Source of the DNA: Undaria pinnatifida | Taxonomy: Eukaryota > Sar > Phaeophyceae > Laminariales > Alariaceae | Assembly: GCA_012845835.1 (NCBI GenBank) | Contig: JABAKD010000021.1 | Span: 6,107,386-6,171,385 of the forward strand | Length of the DNA stretch: 64,000 bases | Direction of reading: 5' to 3' | In this document: piece by piece, positions 35,026 to 47,552 of the stretch | Position numbering within the stretch: the stretch's first letter is position 1 | Layout of the letters: every line of letters begins with the position of its first letter | Notes under the pieces: model-generated | What the model saw: only the letters and a program-made list of their open reading frames with translations | What the model was told of the DNA's origin: nothing | Databases searched by the model: none | Program-made: the position numbers and the translations under genes

Positions 35026-35965
35026 CACGGTAGGTAGTGCTTCGGACAACTCTTGGATGCTGTCAATGCTTCGCCGCGTTTAGTCCCCATAGAGTCAAGT
35101 AGACCGTTGCGAAACGTAACACACTACAGTCCATTTTTTCCGAATGTCAACACCTACAACCTGGGCTCCACAACGACCCTATTTCGTACCTTTGAACGCT
35201 GGTTACGTGGAAAATTGGTGCAGCACTCGGAACTATTCCATGTTCAACGCCCTGGTCCTGTTGACCCTGAAACAAGAGGAGAAGTCAACGGACAATGTAT
35301 GTCATGAAGACACACACATCCCGTCACGTTCGCGATAGGAATATATCAAAAACAGCGTACACACGCTTTGCTGAAATCTTCTGTATCACAACCAACGTAT
35401 CGTTGCGTGTTAAACCATATTTTTTTCATGGCACAATAGCCAGTGAATTCTAAACCAATGAATATTGATACGTTAAGCTCTCTTGCCTCTGTCTAATCTC
35501 GAGGTCCCAGGATCGACCATGAAATGCTTCGACCAAGGTTTCCAGTCACCATGCGCACGTGACTGCCTCACTTCAACCTAGTTTCCCCCTCCGATGCCTG
35601 ATTGCGTTATTTGCGAGACGTACCCGTTCCCTGCACTTGTTCTTTACCATCTCGTCTCCCCCTACATCCGTGTTCACCTTTCCATTGTTTGTCAGCTCAG
35701 CATTCAGAGATTGAATTTGGGGTCACGGCTCGCGGCTCACCATTAGGCAATAATACGCGCTAAGGGGGCGCCACCCTAGCATCGAAGAATTGCTTGACCT
35801 CTTCGTCTTTCACCGTCACGCCCCATCTGTGGGGGCACCACCCCATCAATTCCAGACGAGGTAAAATCGTGCCGTCGGCCGCGAATGAAATCAAATATTT
35901 TCAAGCGAACTTCGCGAGCGCGAGCGTCTCTCCAGGTCGTTGCAGCTTGCGGTTTCCTACCCGCC
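35026..35965. other. Upstream region of the surface-protein gene
   Basis: No TATA box stands out. A B-box-like GGATCGACC lies near 35511 but no tRNA fits. The 5' UTR and promoter must lie here; I cannot place the start site. Family A and F repeats are absent from this stretch. Confidence 0.4.
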
Positions 35966-36709
35966 ATGAAATCTGGTCTACTTTTCCTCGTCGCCCTAAT
36001 CCTCACGAGGAGCTTCGATATGGGTCTGGGGGTTTTTGGGGCACCCTGCAATTCGGCCACAACTGTGGCAACAGAGGTGAACGTTTCGCCCGCTGCCGAT
36101 TTGACAAATATTACCACCATGTTCAACTGCGAGGACGGAGAGTTCGAAGTGTACTGGTCTGGCGCGGTAATCGTGTCTGGCACAATCGTCATCGGCAAAC
36201 GCACCACGGTGACAATTTTCGGAGACCAGGCCACCCCTTCATCCAGCATCACTAGCAACAGCAGCAGCTTCGACATCGGTACCCATGTTGAAGAACTCAC
36301 GAGTCCACTAGCGTTGCCGCTCGGGCTGACGTCGGCGGCCGTGGGCATCGGAAACCCGGACGAGTCTGCGTCAGGCGACACAACTACTACTTCCGGAGCA
36401 ATATTTTCTGTCGACGGCGGAACGTTAGTCTTGCAAGACTTGATCGTCCGCGATGGATACAGGGCGAACGCAACCGACGACGCTACCGGCGACGAGAGCG
36501 CAAGGGGGGGCGGAATATACGCCATGAGTGCGAAAGTAAACATCACCCGGTGCGAGTTCATGGATAACTTTGCGGTGTACTGGGGGGGCGGAATATATAC
36601 GGAAGAATCTACCCTCGTCGTGGTCGACTCGGTGTTCGACGGTTGCCAAGCCGGGTTTCAATCCCCCGCCGAGGACAACGAACATGATGGTGTTGGGGGC
36701 GGCATCGCG
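35966..36709 (+). CDS. Exon 1: signal peptide and first beta-helix repeats
   Basis: Start taken at the second in-frame Met (35966; the first is at 35885) because it has a good context (ccgccATGa) and opens a typical signal peptide, MKSGLLFLVALIL, before a polar stretch. Residues near the end show the first repeat pairs: GGGIYAM, FMDN and GGGIYTEE. It ends GCG|GTGAGC in phase 0 after GVGGGIA. Confidence 0.85.
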
Positions 36710-39700
36710 GTGAGCACACCTTACCGCATACGCTAAAATAGCACTTCGTCTTCAGGAAGTGGGTGCTGTGTTCATGCACAGCTGTGTTAAGATTCCACTT
36801 TGAGACTAACCATAACTCTTGACCTAGTTTTCAAAAGTGCTTGTATCGTTGAATGACGTTATCCGTCTCTTGAGAGGTACCTGTGTTATCCTTCCTCCGT
36901 TATATAAGTACGCCCTTGCGCTACCAGGTATATGGTAGTTGAACCGTTTACATGGACCCCCCTTGTTGAACTCGTGCTTCATGCTTGGCTCGCCGTTCAC
37001 GTTGAAAAGCGGAAATGAACTTGCCGTACTAAAGTTCTCGGCGAAGATCCAAGGGCGGGTGCTACCGTAAAGGTAGCACGTTTTGACGCAATAGAGGTGG
37101 CACGTTTTGGACTAATGCGATTTCGCTCAAACCCCAAAATCGTACAAATTTGGTTTATCTTTTGACCCAGGCTACGGTAGGGGGGTCCCCTTTTGGGCCT
37201 TATATTTCAGTGGCCAGGGGTCACTCGCGCGAGTAACCCCTTTGTTCCTATGCGATCTTATGTATTCTTCATGTTTTACATTGACGAAATGAATCCGCAA
37301 TGCAAAGGTGATCTAAGCTTTGCCGAAACAAGTGCCAAAACAATTTTCATCCGTGGGGTACAGAGCCACTAGTGCAACTGGCTCAAACACGCCAGTGAAA
37401 ATTAGGGTACCCCCCCTACCGTAGCCTTGGTCCTTTTTTCAATAAGTTCCTTCATCAGGTAGCCCATGGGGTAGTTCATCGTGTGACGCGTGGTACGATA
37501 GAGGTAGTACTTTATGTCCCAGACAGTTTCCGAATGGCTGGGTGCCCTAGCCCAACATGCTCGGAAATAGGCCAGTTTTTTGTAGCGTGGTTCTCGTTGC
37601 ATACCTAGGCAATGGGACTTTTTTATCCGGTAGCGGGTAAATTTATTTTCTAAATGTAAGTCAAGTTGGGGTCAAGAAGGACAGGTCTTAACCTCTTAAA
37701 CTGAGCAGCCTCAGAACATATGTGGTCCACCTCGATAGTATCACGCGTAATGTACTACACACGAGTGCTTCCGTTCGAGGTATCAGAGGCCCCTAAACAA
37801 GGCGCCTCGGACAACTAATGGCACAACCTCTGACACAGCATGCGCCCAGGGGTGAAACGCGCTTCACAGGAAGCATCCCTTGGAGTCGTTAGTCGGGGGA
37901 GCGGGTTGCGGTTGTGTTGTCTAAGAAGAGGTGAAGGCGTACTGCTTTGTGTGCAAGAACAAAGTTGAAAATTGACGTCCCGGCCTAGGTATTTTTCATA
38001 CTCCGTATGGAATCGTCAAATATTGTTTTGTTCTACGATTATTCATGCTGGGTGTATATATACTGACCGTCAAGACACGACGAGAGCACATCATCTAAGC
38101 GGGCGGTAGCGAAGTATAGGTTTGGCGTTGCGCAAAGGAGACGTGGCGATCGCTTCGTAGCTTTCCTCGTAAAACGCGTGCCCGGACCTCTTTCTTGTCA
38201 CCAATTCTGCCTTAATTTTCGAAAGCTACAGTGGTTCCTCCTAGTGACGAACGGCCCCGACGTTTGTCGCGTAGAACGCCCACGTGTAATGTTCTGTTTC
38301 CATCATGCCTCTTTCCTTGTCCCAACGCTGGTATCTCTTGTTCGCAAAGATCCTGAGTCATTTCACCGCCGTGCGGTACCTCAGGTGGGCGGCTTCCATG
38401 ATGTTGCCTCGCTTCATGCACGCTGCTCAATCTATTTCCACCAAAACCGCAATGATCGGTGTTGGACAGGCCAAAGCTTGCGACGTTCTAATTGACGGCT
38501 GCCTCTTCAAGGACAACTACGCCAGCAACAAGGGAGGAGGACTGCACCACGAGGATGGCAGAACATCTATTCTGGGTTCTATCTTTTACGTCAACGACGC
38601 GGGGAGAAAGAACGAAAAAGACGGTGGGTATTTAAGAATACCCATGTGGTAGGTGTTTTGCGACGTTGGTGGCTTGGTAATGCTGCTTGAATTGTTGACC
38701 GCTTTGTCACGAACGTGTCAATTTCTTCAATACTGTCAGTAGAATTTACGTGAGGAAGGTCATCGCTAACCTAGTGCCCTGCTGGTGTACCGCATGACAT
38801 TAGCGGGCGACTCTCAACCGTCCAGGCTGCCGTTCCCCAGTCAGATGACCTGCGCCGGCCAATTTCGTGGGAGCAAATCCGTATGTCCTTGCACGTGTCG
38901 CTGTGTTCGACTTGTCGAGGACGTTTATGGCAGCGCTGTGGTGTCACTTGTTGAAGTTGTATCCCCAACAGCTAGTCGATGCTCCTTTCGGCAGTTTTGA
39001 ATGTTGCACACATCAATATGTCGGACGCGTGCAAGACCATGCATGAAGAAAATTTCTCAACCACTACAGTCCATGTGAAACCGAGGTCGCCCACGTAGGA
39101 ACTCGTCCGCATCACTGAATGAACCTAGGTGCACCTACACGATCGCAGGCTTCGTACCTCTCAAAGGGATACTATAGAATATTGTCTCATTCCCGGCGGC
39201 AGTTCCCTTAGAACACGCTGGCCAACCTATAGTCCATGTATTTCAAATTATCGGTTTGTCCGGCTTGAGGAGCAATCGTCATGCGGTACGTCTTTTGCGT
39301 GAACCGTGTCTCAACAGGGGAAGTGATTGGACAAGGTGGTGATGTATCTCTTGCAGAATGCCGTGGGTCGTTCGAGGACGGACCAGCGTGCGAAGTTAAC
39401 GACACGGTTTTTTTCCAGAGCCGCGTGGGGAGTAAGGGCGGAGCGGTGTCCCTTTCTGGCGGGGCCGACTTTTGGGATATTGGTTTTCACCGTTGCACGG
39501 TGAACGGCAGCTCGGCTGGAGATGGTATAGAGGACGATCCCCAAGGAGAAGGGGGTGCATTTTCGGTCGGCCAGAATATAACGCTTCTCCTGGCGGACTG
39601 TATATTCGAGAACAACACCTGTGGCAAGAAGGTGTGTTGATTGCGTAGGTGACAATACCGGGCTACGGGTGGAGGGACCCTCCATGTATCCTATATATAT

Positions 39701-42700
39701 TCACGCGAGGAGCTGTAGGCCTGATTCTCGGACACAACGCTGACGAAAACCTAGTGCGTAACGACCTTATTGTGTCGTGAGCTTAGTATGACCCAAAAGG
39801 CAGTTAACGCGAAAACGTGTGTCAACGCCACTGCGCTGGTTTCTTTGTTTGTGAGGTTACCATCGGCCAGGCAGTGGTAGATAAGCAAGGCTCCTCCAAT
39901 CCGGGTGAGCGTGAATATTATTCGTTATAGTGTTGTGAGCGGTCCAAGCACATCGTTAGTTGGAATCCCAGCTGGCACTCATGAGAGGGCAGCAGGTGGC
40001 CGTTTATAATTGCATATACTTTCATGACCGGTTTTCTTGGTTTTCAGCTCTGCTACCTTTCTGGTACGGCGTTCACACTCCATGAGAGCCGCTGTAGGCG
40101 TCACTACCTCCATGGTTTCCATCGTAGCTTTAGTGTAGCGTACACCGATCGGCGTCCTTCTCTGAACAAACACACTCGATTGCTCTCACCACGTAGGGGA
40201 AAGTACCCCAAGTATCGAGTTTATCACAACATCTTAGCCATTACACGGGGGGTGTCAACGTCCTCTCTCAACTCGATACGCCACGTACCTGAAATCTGTA
40301 GAACAGACACAAAGTTATCCGCGTCACCCGGACTCTTCTTCCTCACTGGTGCGTGTTTGCCGGACAACATTCTTAACATCAAAGGGCGGGGTTATGAGCC
40401 TGTCATCAGGTACCAGCTGGGACCGTCCTGGTGCTACTGTCATCATGCGGAATTCCTTGTTTGGTTCCAACGAGGCGGAGCTCGAAAGCGGGGGCGTGAT
40501 AAACGCGGGTGAGTTCTGCACGACGGTGGTTGAGGGCGACGGAAACCGTTTCGAGTTGAACAACTGCTACGGGGATGGGGGCGTAATCGTGGCGACGACG
40601 GACACGTCCATCACCATCGAAGGCGGCTTGTTCATCAACAACCGTGTCGGAGAGGTAGGCGATATATCTGACAAAATGATTGACTTTGGTGGTTTCATGT
40701 ATTTTGCCCTGCTTCGTTCGTTAGAGGCAAACCATCAATCCATGTTGGGGGTCTGCGTCGTTCGTTTCAAACCCATACGGGTTTTGAATACCTCCAACTC
40801 CCTCAAACACGATAGATTGAATGTTTTGCGAGAATGCTGCACGTTCAGCATGCCTACCGGCCGTCCGCGTCTGCGTTACCTTTAGGGCCTAAATATACGT
40901 CCCGGTGAATGTTTGGTAGACTCGCTTAGCTTTGCTTGGATGTCGACGCTGCGATGCCCAAAATGCCAATGAGACGTAAAGTGCGGTAGAGATGTAACAG
41001 TCATCGTTTTGAGGGACTCTACTTGACAGGTTCAAATCCCGACCAAGAAACAGAATTTGATAACACAGAATGAGAAGCGGACCAAATATCTTATGCTCAT
41101 CTATACAACGAAATTCGTGCTGGAAAAATGGAGAATTTCCGACGATTAGGTGATAAGGAGTTTCGTCATTCGGAAACACATTGACCTAATAAGTTCGATA
41201 CCTCCATCGCTGCACGCGCCATCACCTTCATGGATACCCCTTCAACGCTTGCAGGTGTAGGTCTTACCCCGACCAACTTGAAACCTATCTACATGCACCC
41301 CTCATACAACACGGATAGATTTCATGGCATTGGCGTGGAACAATTGTTCAGGGGTAAAATAGATATCGCATCGGAGGTGCACTCCGGCCCGTGCTTGCCT
41401 GAAGCTCGGCCCCGTGAACAGCTATGCCGCTGGAAAGCGGTGTCAGCCCTTCATTAGATGGGACCCACACCCGTGCCGGGTGCTGAGGTCTTGATATATG
41501 GCGACCCGTCCTCCTTTTTCCGCCCCACGTCTACTACCAGCGTGGTAAAGCGATTACAGCCGCCACGAACTCTGTACTCCTTGAGTCCTGAAAATATCGT
41601 TATCGTGTTTTGTCAGATTTCGTTAGTGCTTTGGCCCGTACCCTTGCCCTTCTCAGAGTGGCGCGGTGGTTTACTCAAAAGGAAACGTCGCTGTGGTGGG
41701 CGGGAATTTCACCCTCAACGAGAGCCCCGAGAACGGAGGCGTTATTTTTGCCTCCGAGTCGAGCGTATTCACCCTGTCTGGTGGAAATTTCGAAAACAAC
41801 GAAGCAAAAGACGGCGGGGTAATCAACGCGGCGTCTGGTTCTACTATTGAGATTAAGGGCGGCGTCTACTCTGGAAACGTCGCGACCAGCGATGGAGGCG
41901 TGTTCGCGGTACTCGACGGAGCGAAAATCGAGGTAGGAAGAGGAACGTTGACCACTGTATCGATACTACTCGCAAAAATTTTGGACGTCGACGTTTCTCA
42001 TGAATCTAAGCCGTGCGGATAGCCGTCGCGTTACAAATGGTTTTTTTTCTGAAATGGTCGCGGTTTGGGTGAGGTATATTCAAGGGAGCAGTCGCAGTTG
42101 GGTAAAATGCGGCATGAGTCTCCTCGCATTCAGCAGTGGGAATCCCACTGAAACCTTCATCCTGCTTTCAAATGTATCAAAAGCGGAACAGTGTTTGCCC
42201 CCTACTTTAGGGCGCATGAGCACTCGTTGCGCATCATGGTCTGTCATTGGAACGGTGAATACATAGAAGTGTCACCCTGCATCTTTTGATTAGACACTTG
42301 TGGCGTATCTTGCATGCGATGACACATTAATCAGCATTCGCCAGCGATCTTTGGTGCGGACTTGTGGACTGCTATTCATGGGAGCGGTTTCCACAGGCTT
42401 CACCACGTGTTAATCTTCCAGAAAATCATGGTATGAGAGCGACTACATCAAACGCTTCATCTTACCTGAACAGATCACAGGGGGAAACTTTACCAACAAC
42501 AAGGCCGACTTCGGAGGGATGCTGTACAAACAAGGAGGGGGCGAGACTACGTGCGCGGGAGCGCTTATAATGCAAAACGAAGCCGTCGACGGCGGTGCCA
42601 TCCACGTCATCGATAATGCGAATCTGAATTGGGCTTGCGATATACGAGAAAGTTACGCGATCTCTGGACCTGCCATGTACGTGAACCTCTATGATAAGAA

Positions 42701-45700
42701 CTACTGGTACTAATTTGGCGAGAGCAGTTTCGTTCTGAATGTAGGTAACCGGACGATAGCAAAAAACTCATTCGCAGCTGGGCTTGCAGTCTTGCTCTTT
42801 TCTATATATAGTATTCCCTCGAATCGTCTACCGTTTTGATCGAGAGAGATATTGTGCGGTGCGGAACATCTAGAACGTTCGGTGTGGCGAAAATTGGCAA
42901 TTTTGCGCTGCCCGGATTGGGTATAAATCACCGAAACAAATATCGCGGTAATGAAAAAGGAGTTGCACTATGTTGTGTATTGTTGCTCTCTGTCTGCGTG
43001 ACTAGTCGACGCCAACATGATTGTCATTGTGGATAATGTCCTCGATCGCATGTTTTTTGGTGGTGGTGCTATCCAGATATGCCCGTGACAACGCGACTGT
43101 GTCTCTGCAAGGAATGTCGCTGGTTGACAACACTGTCGCTCGAGGCAGCGTGATCTTCGTCATTGACAGCGTTCTCCAAACATACCAGGTGCGTCAGTTC
43201 TTTAGGAAACTTGAAGGAGAACATACTTGATCTTAACGGGCAGCCGCCGCTCGTATACCAAGAATTTGGGTTGTTTACGTCTGCTGCAACCAGGATTCGG
43301 TTAACACGCACGAACGCTTGAGCTACAGTACTGGGCAATAAAATTACCACGTCACACGTGCCCTGGTGTTACCTCCCCGTCATTGCTTTCGTGCAAGTTT
43401 ATTTCCCCGCTTTCCCCCCCCCGAGTTTGTACTACTTCGTGGATGGCCCACATTATGATACCCAGGATTAGCCGTTCGAAATATGTTTTGTCTGCCCCAC
43501 CGTGGTTGGCCATGATGCCCCGGGGCGATTCGCCTCCCGAGTGTTACGTGGATGCACCTGTTCGAACCGGCGTAACACGCTGGCGTAATTGGGGTGTATC
43601 TGCGCAGGTGGAGTTTAACGATTCCTCAGGCTCGTTGGACCTGTCGGCGGTGCAAGTGCACGAAGGTTCGATTTACATGGCAGAAGACACGTCGTTCGAA
43701 GGCTTCAAAGGAGAGGTATGTGTCGATAGTGTGGCATCCTAGGTTTGTGGGCAACGCTGAGGTCTGCCTTTGAAGTTTCTTGCTTCATTTGTTTTATGGA
43801 CGTAGGGTAAGTGTATGAAAGCACCGTTGTTTCGATATCGTCATGTATGCTGCAGTGGACCAAACCACGGTAACGTTTCGATACGACCCGGGGTGTTGCG
43901 CTCACACGTCCGCTTTCAGAGTTTTGTAACCACCTACCGTGGTGGCCACTACTATTGTTTCTGCTCCACTGCAGGCAATCGTTTTTAGCGAGGGTGAACT
44001 CTACTTGGACAACTGCAACTTCAGCGGAAGCACATCCTTGGTACTAGTGTACTCGGAACCTAATTCCACCGCGGTTATCAGGAACTCCGTGCTGGGGACC
44101 AACAACTGTGAGTTGTGGATGGTTGAAGTACCGATGATGTTGCTGTTGTTACTCAGTGGGCGTTTTTGACACAGGTGCTTGTAGTGGCCAGCGCAAATAC
44201 CTGCCACGATCGCTCAACTTTCTCGACTCTGCAGCTCACACAACTTGCACAACAGATGACGTCGCTTAAGAACCACTTTTGTTTTCGTAGCTCGTACGAA
44301 CCCGTAATGCTCTTCGTTGTTTGCTCTCCTTTCTTAGCTCCCCTACATCTTGTTATTCCTGTGGCGAAATGTTTTTACTTGTAACGGACTGAAACTTGCG
44401 CCGTCAGACTTGGCGCTAGCCGAGGCCAGCTCCAGCTCGGGTGAGCTACCGAATGCTGATACGTTCACCAACGCCGACGTCACATGCGGAGATATGATAC
44501 CGGGATCTGAATGGACAGAAGATTCCTCCAGTGATTCTCTAACATCTATCTGTTCCGAAGGGGCTGCGTGTTTGGAGGGCGATCTAGGGGTGTACTGCGA
44601 ATGCTACTACCCGCAGAGGACAATTTCCAGCTCCAGAGAGGTAACCTATTGGTCTAGAATAATTTACTTGGTGTAAAGTTACGGTTTACGTTTTCTCTGG
44701 AGCGGTTTCTGATGCTGGCCAGAGCGCGAACTCTTACGAGCCAGGCTAACACACCGTTTATGCTGCTAAAGCGAAATTGACGACATATATGTATATATAT
44801 ATGTGCACAAGTAAGTTAACGTACGCGTGTAGCCAGTATGTGCTCGTCTTTTTGCCTGCCGCAACTGATTTCTTTGTTCCACTTCCACCCGAAATAATTA
44901 ACGATGGTAACAGAGGTGTGTAAGCGGGGACGGCACCGTGCTAGCCCTGACTCTAGGAAAGAAACCGGGAGCTACCTTCTATCCGGATTTGGTCGAGGGG
45001 AACGTCGTCCTATCGTACAATTCAAGCAACACGAAGGCGGGAGTCTCATCATCTTCGAGCACCGGTGGCATCATCGGCATCAACGGCAGCGGCAGTGTGC
45101 CCTGGTCAGGGGAAGGGGACGGAGGCTTAGTGTGGAACGTGGAGGCGTCGCAGCCGACAACGCTAATGGAATGGACGGTATTTCCGTCGACGGGGTTGCT
45201 CTTTCCGGACGAAAGGTGTGCGGAAAGTTCCTCGCGGTCCTGTCTTCTGGTCCCGATTTTCGTTGCAGGGTTCAGTTTCCCCTCCCTCATTGACGATATT
45301 TACAGAATTACCGACATCGGAAAATAGGCTCATCACGCGTCTCCAGAACCCCATAAACCAGGTTCAGACACATCTCTCCTCGTCCAGGGACCCCTTTGAG
45401 CTTCGTCGAAAGATCATATATAGGTGCAACGATTCACTTTTGTGGCATCTCACTAGCTTGGTCGAGTTCCCTGCCTTGCGGACAACGGCCTTTAGGTGTA
45501 GGAGTGTCGAAGAATTTGGGGTAAATGTTTCTATCCGATTTGGCGTCTCAGGTGAGGCACAGGCGAGCAAGGCTACGGGAGGGGGGGTACGACGCTTGCT
45601 ACGATAGCGAGGTAGCACATCTCGTCTGAGAGGCTTTCTGAACGACGGGGCAAGTTCGTCGGCAATGGTTCTTTATTTCTTCATGATGTTCGTTCTACAC

Positions 45701-47517
45701 ATAGGTCATGGGATTTTGTCATCCGGTATAGTGCAGGTTCGATTTTCCCCCAAAGCAGTTTCACTGGGTTAAGAAGGACGAGAAAGACATGTGTTTATTG
45801 GCTTGAGCTCCCAAAAGGAGGGATCCAGCAAAGGTGTGGCGCACCTCTACAAAATACCGTAGCAAGCGTCGTGCCTCCCTTTTGTCACCAACCGTATTAG
45901 ATCTGGCTGAACGAGTAACTCTGTACTTACTGACAAAACACGTTAGGCGATATGATTGGCCAGCGTCAGCTAACCGTTCTATCGGGGATTCGCCTCGAAA
46001 AAAAATATTTGAACGGCAGCACCGAAACCTGAGGCCGCGCAAGAAACAGGGGGGAGGTCTCTCGCGAGAATGATCTCGAGACACTTCAACGACAGCCCGC
46101 CCCCCCCCCCCCCGCCACCGTAGAAGTTGTCTGCAGGATACTCTGATACGTTTACATCGAAAGTGTGTGTGCTGCAGGTGACCAGGGCATTTCAAAGCTG
46201 GTCGAGGTTCACGAAGGAACGCATTCGAAACCATTTTTTGGGTGTGAGATGTTGAGCTCACTAATATTGGAGGTCAAAAATCTTCTGTTGCACCCTCTTG
46301 CGAAAGGTAGCGCTTTGACGCGATGCCACCCGTTATTCGTTTTCCCCCAACCGCCACCAGTGTTCCGCCTCAAAATACTTTCTCAGTTTGGTCGCTAGTT
46401 GCACATGGGTACAAGCACCTGATGTAGCTCACGGTCGATCGAGTCGACGATTTAAGCACTGCTGCCGGGCTATGCTATCATAGAGTACTCATGTGAGATT
46501 ATGTTTCCAAGATTTATACCAGGTGGGACTTTATTCCCGCTCGTTTGCGCGCCAGATACGACGACCGCGTAGTTGTTTGCCGTCCTCTCGTCGCGCTTGA
46601 TTGTCACCTTGTCCGCCAGACGTAGGCGTCGCTGTATTTATGAAGTTGTTACCATGTATCCCACGCGTCGACCGCTCAAACATATATCAATACGCATAAA
46701 CGCTGTACAATGATATATGATTATAGACATCACCCTGTTGACCTTCATAGCTACTGTAGTTGCAAGGGGAGTCGCCGACCTATATCTTTAATGAGGACAC
46801 ACAACCCGTAATGAATGCGCGCGATCGAAGTATCACACACGGCTTGCAAAGGTGAGTTTCGCCAAAATATTCAATCCCACAGATGGAGTTATTTCATTTT
46901 TTCTTATATTTTGACATCTTACAAGCGTGATTATTGTGCGCGAAACACAGCAGACATGACACCCATACTTGAGCATTCCCTCGGTGAGTATTTGTGGATC
47001 TCGCGCACGGTATTGGCATCGATTTCTTGCCTATTGCAGCTATCTTCCGCGTCGTGTATATCATCATGAGTGTATATTATGTACGTGTTGGTTTCCCAAC
47101 AGCTTGATGAAAATCTGGGACGTACCATGAATAGTAGAAATTGGCGCACAGCTTCCATAATGTCCATGTACTCGGGCTCTCGTCGCTGCTCGCAAACCTG
47201 GTTAGCATTTAAATGTCCGCCTTGCCGGCTGCACCAGTGTCAGCAGTCTCTGTCCAAACAACTGGCTGTTGTTGCTTATCCCGATTACCCTGGTTTTCTG
47301 TCCGCGAAGCAAGAATGTTTTTTTCGCGAATTCGCTTCGTAATTTTCCTCGGCGCTTTTGTACCACTCTCGCTAGTAATATTACCTATTTTGATTTCAAC
47401 GTCGCGGTTTGCGTTACTGTAGGTTGCTTTTTGCTAAGCTGTGCCAGTAATTCATGCACAAAATATCGCTCTTACGTGGGCTAATAGTGGACGTGGAGGC
47501 CTGATTTTGATCAAAAT

Positions 47518-47552
<35 letters not shown>

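Noticed and set aside
35776-36561. 261-codon minus-strand ORF over exon 1
   Set aside because: Shadow of exon 1; the plus strand has the signal peptide, repeats and correct splice phase.
38178-38495. 105-codon ORF overlapping exon 2
   Set aside because: Different frame from the repeat motif; it has no Pmp motif and its stop falls inside exon 2.
41005-41045. B-box-like GGTTCAAATCCCGACC in intron 4
   Set aside because: No convincing cloverleaf or A box upstream, and no second copy in the window.
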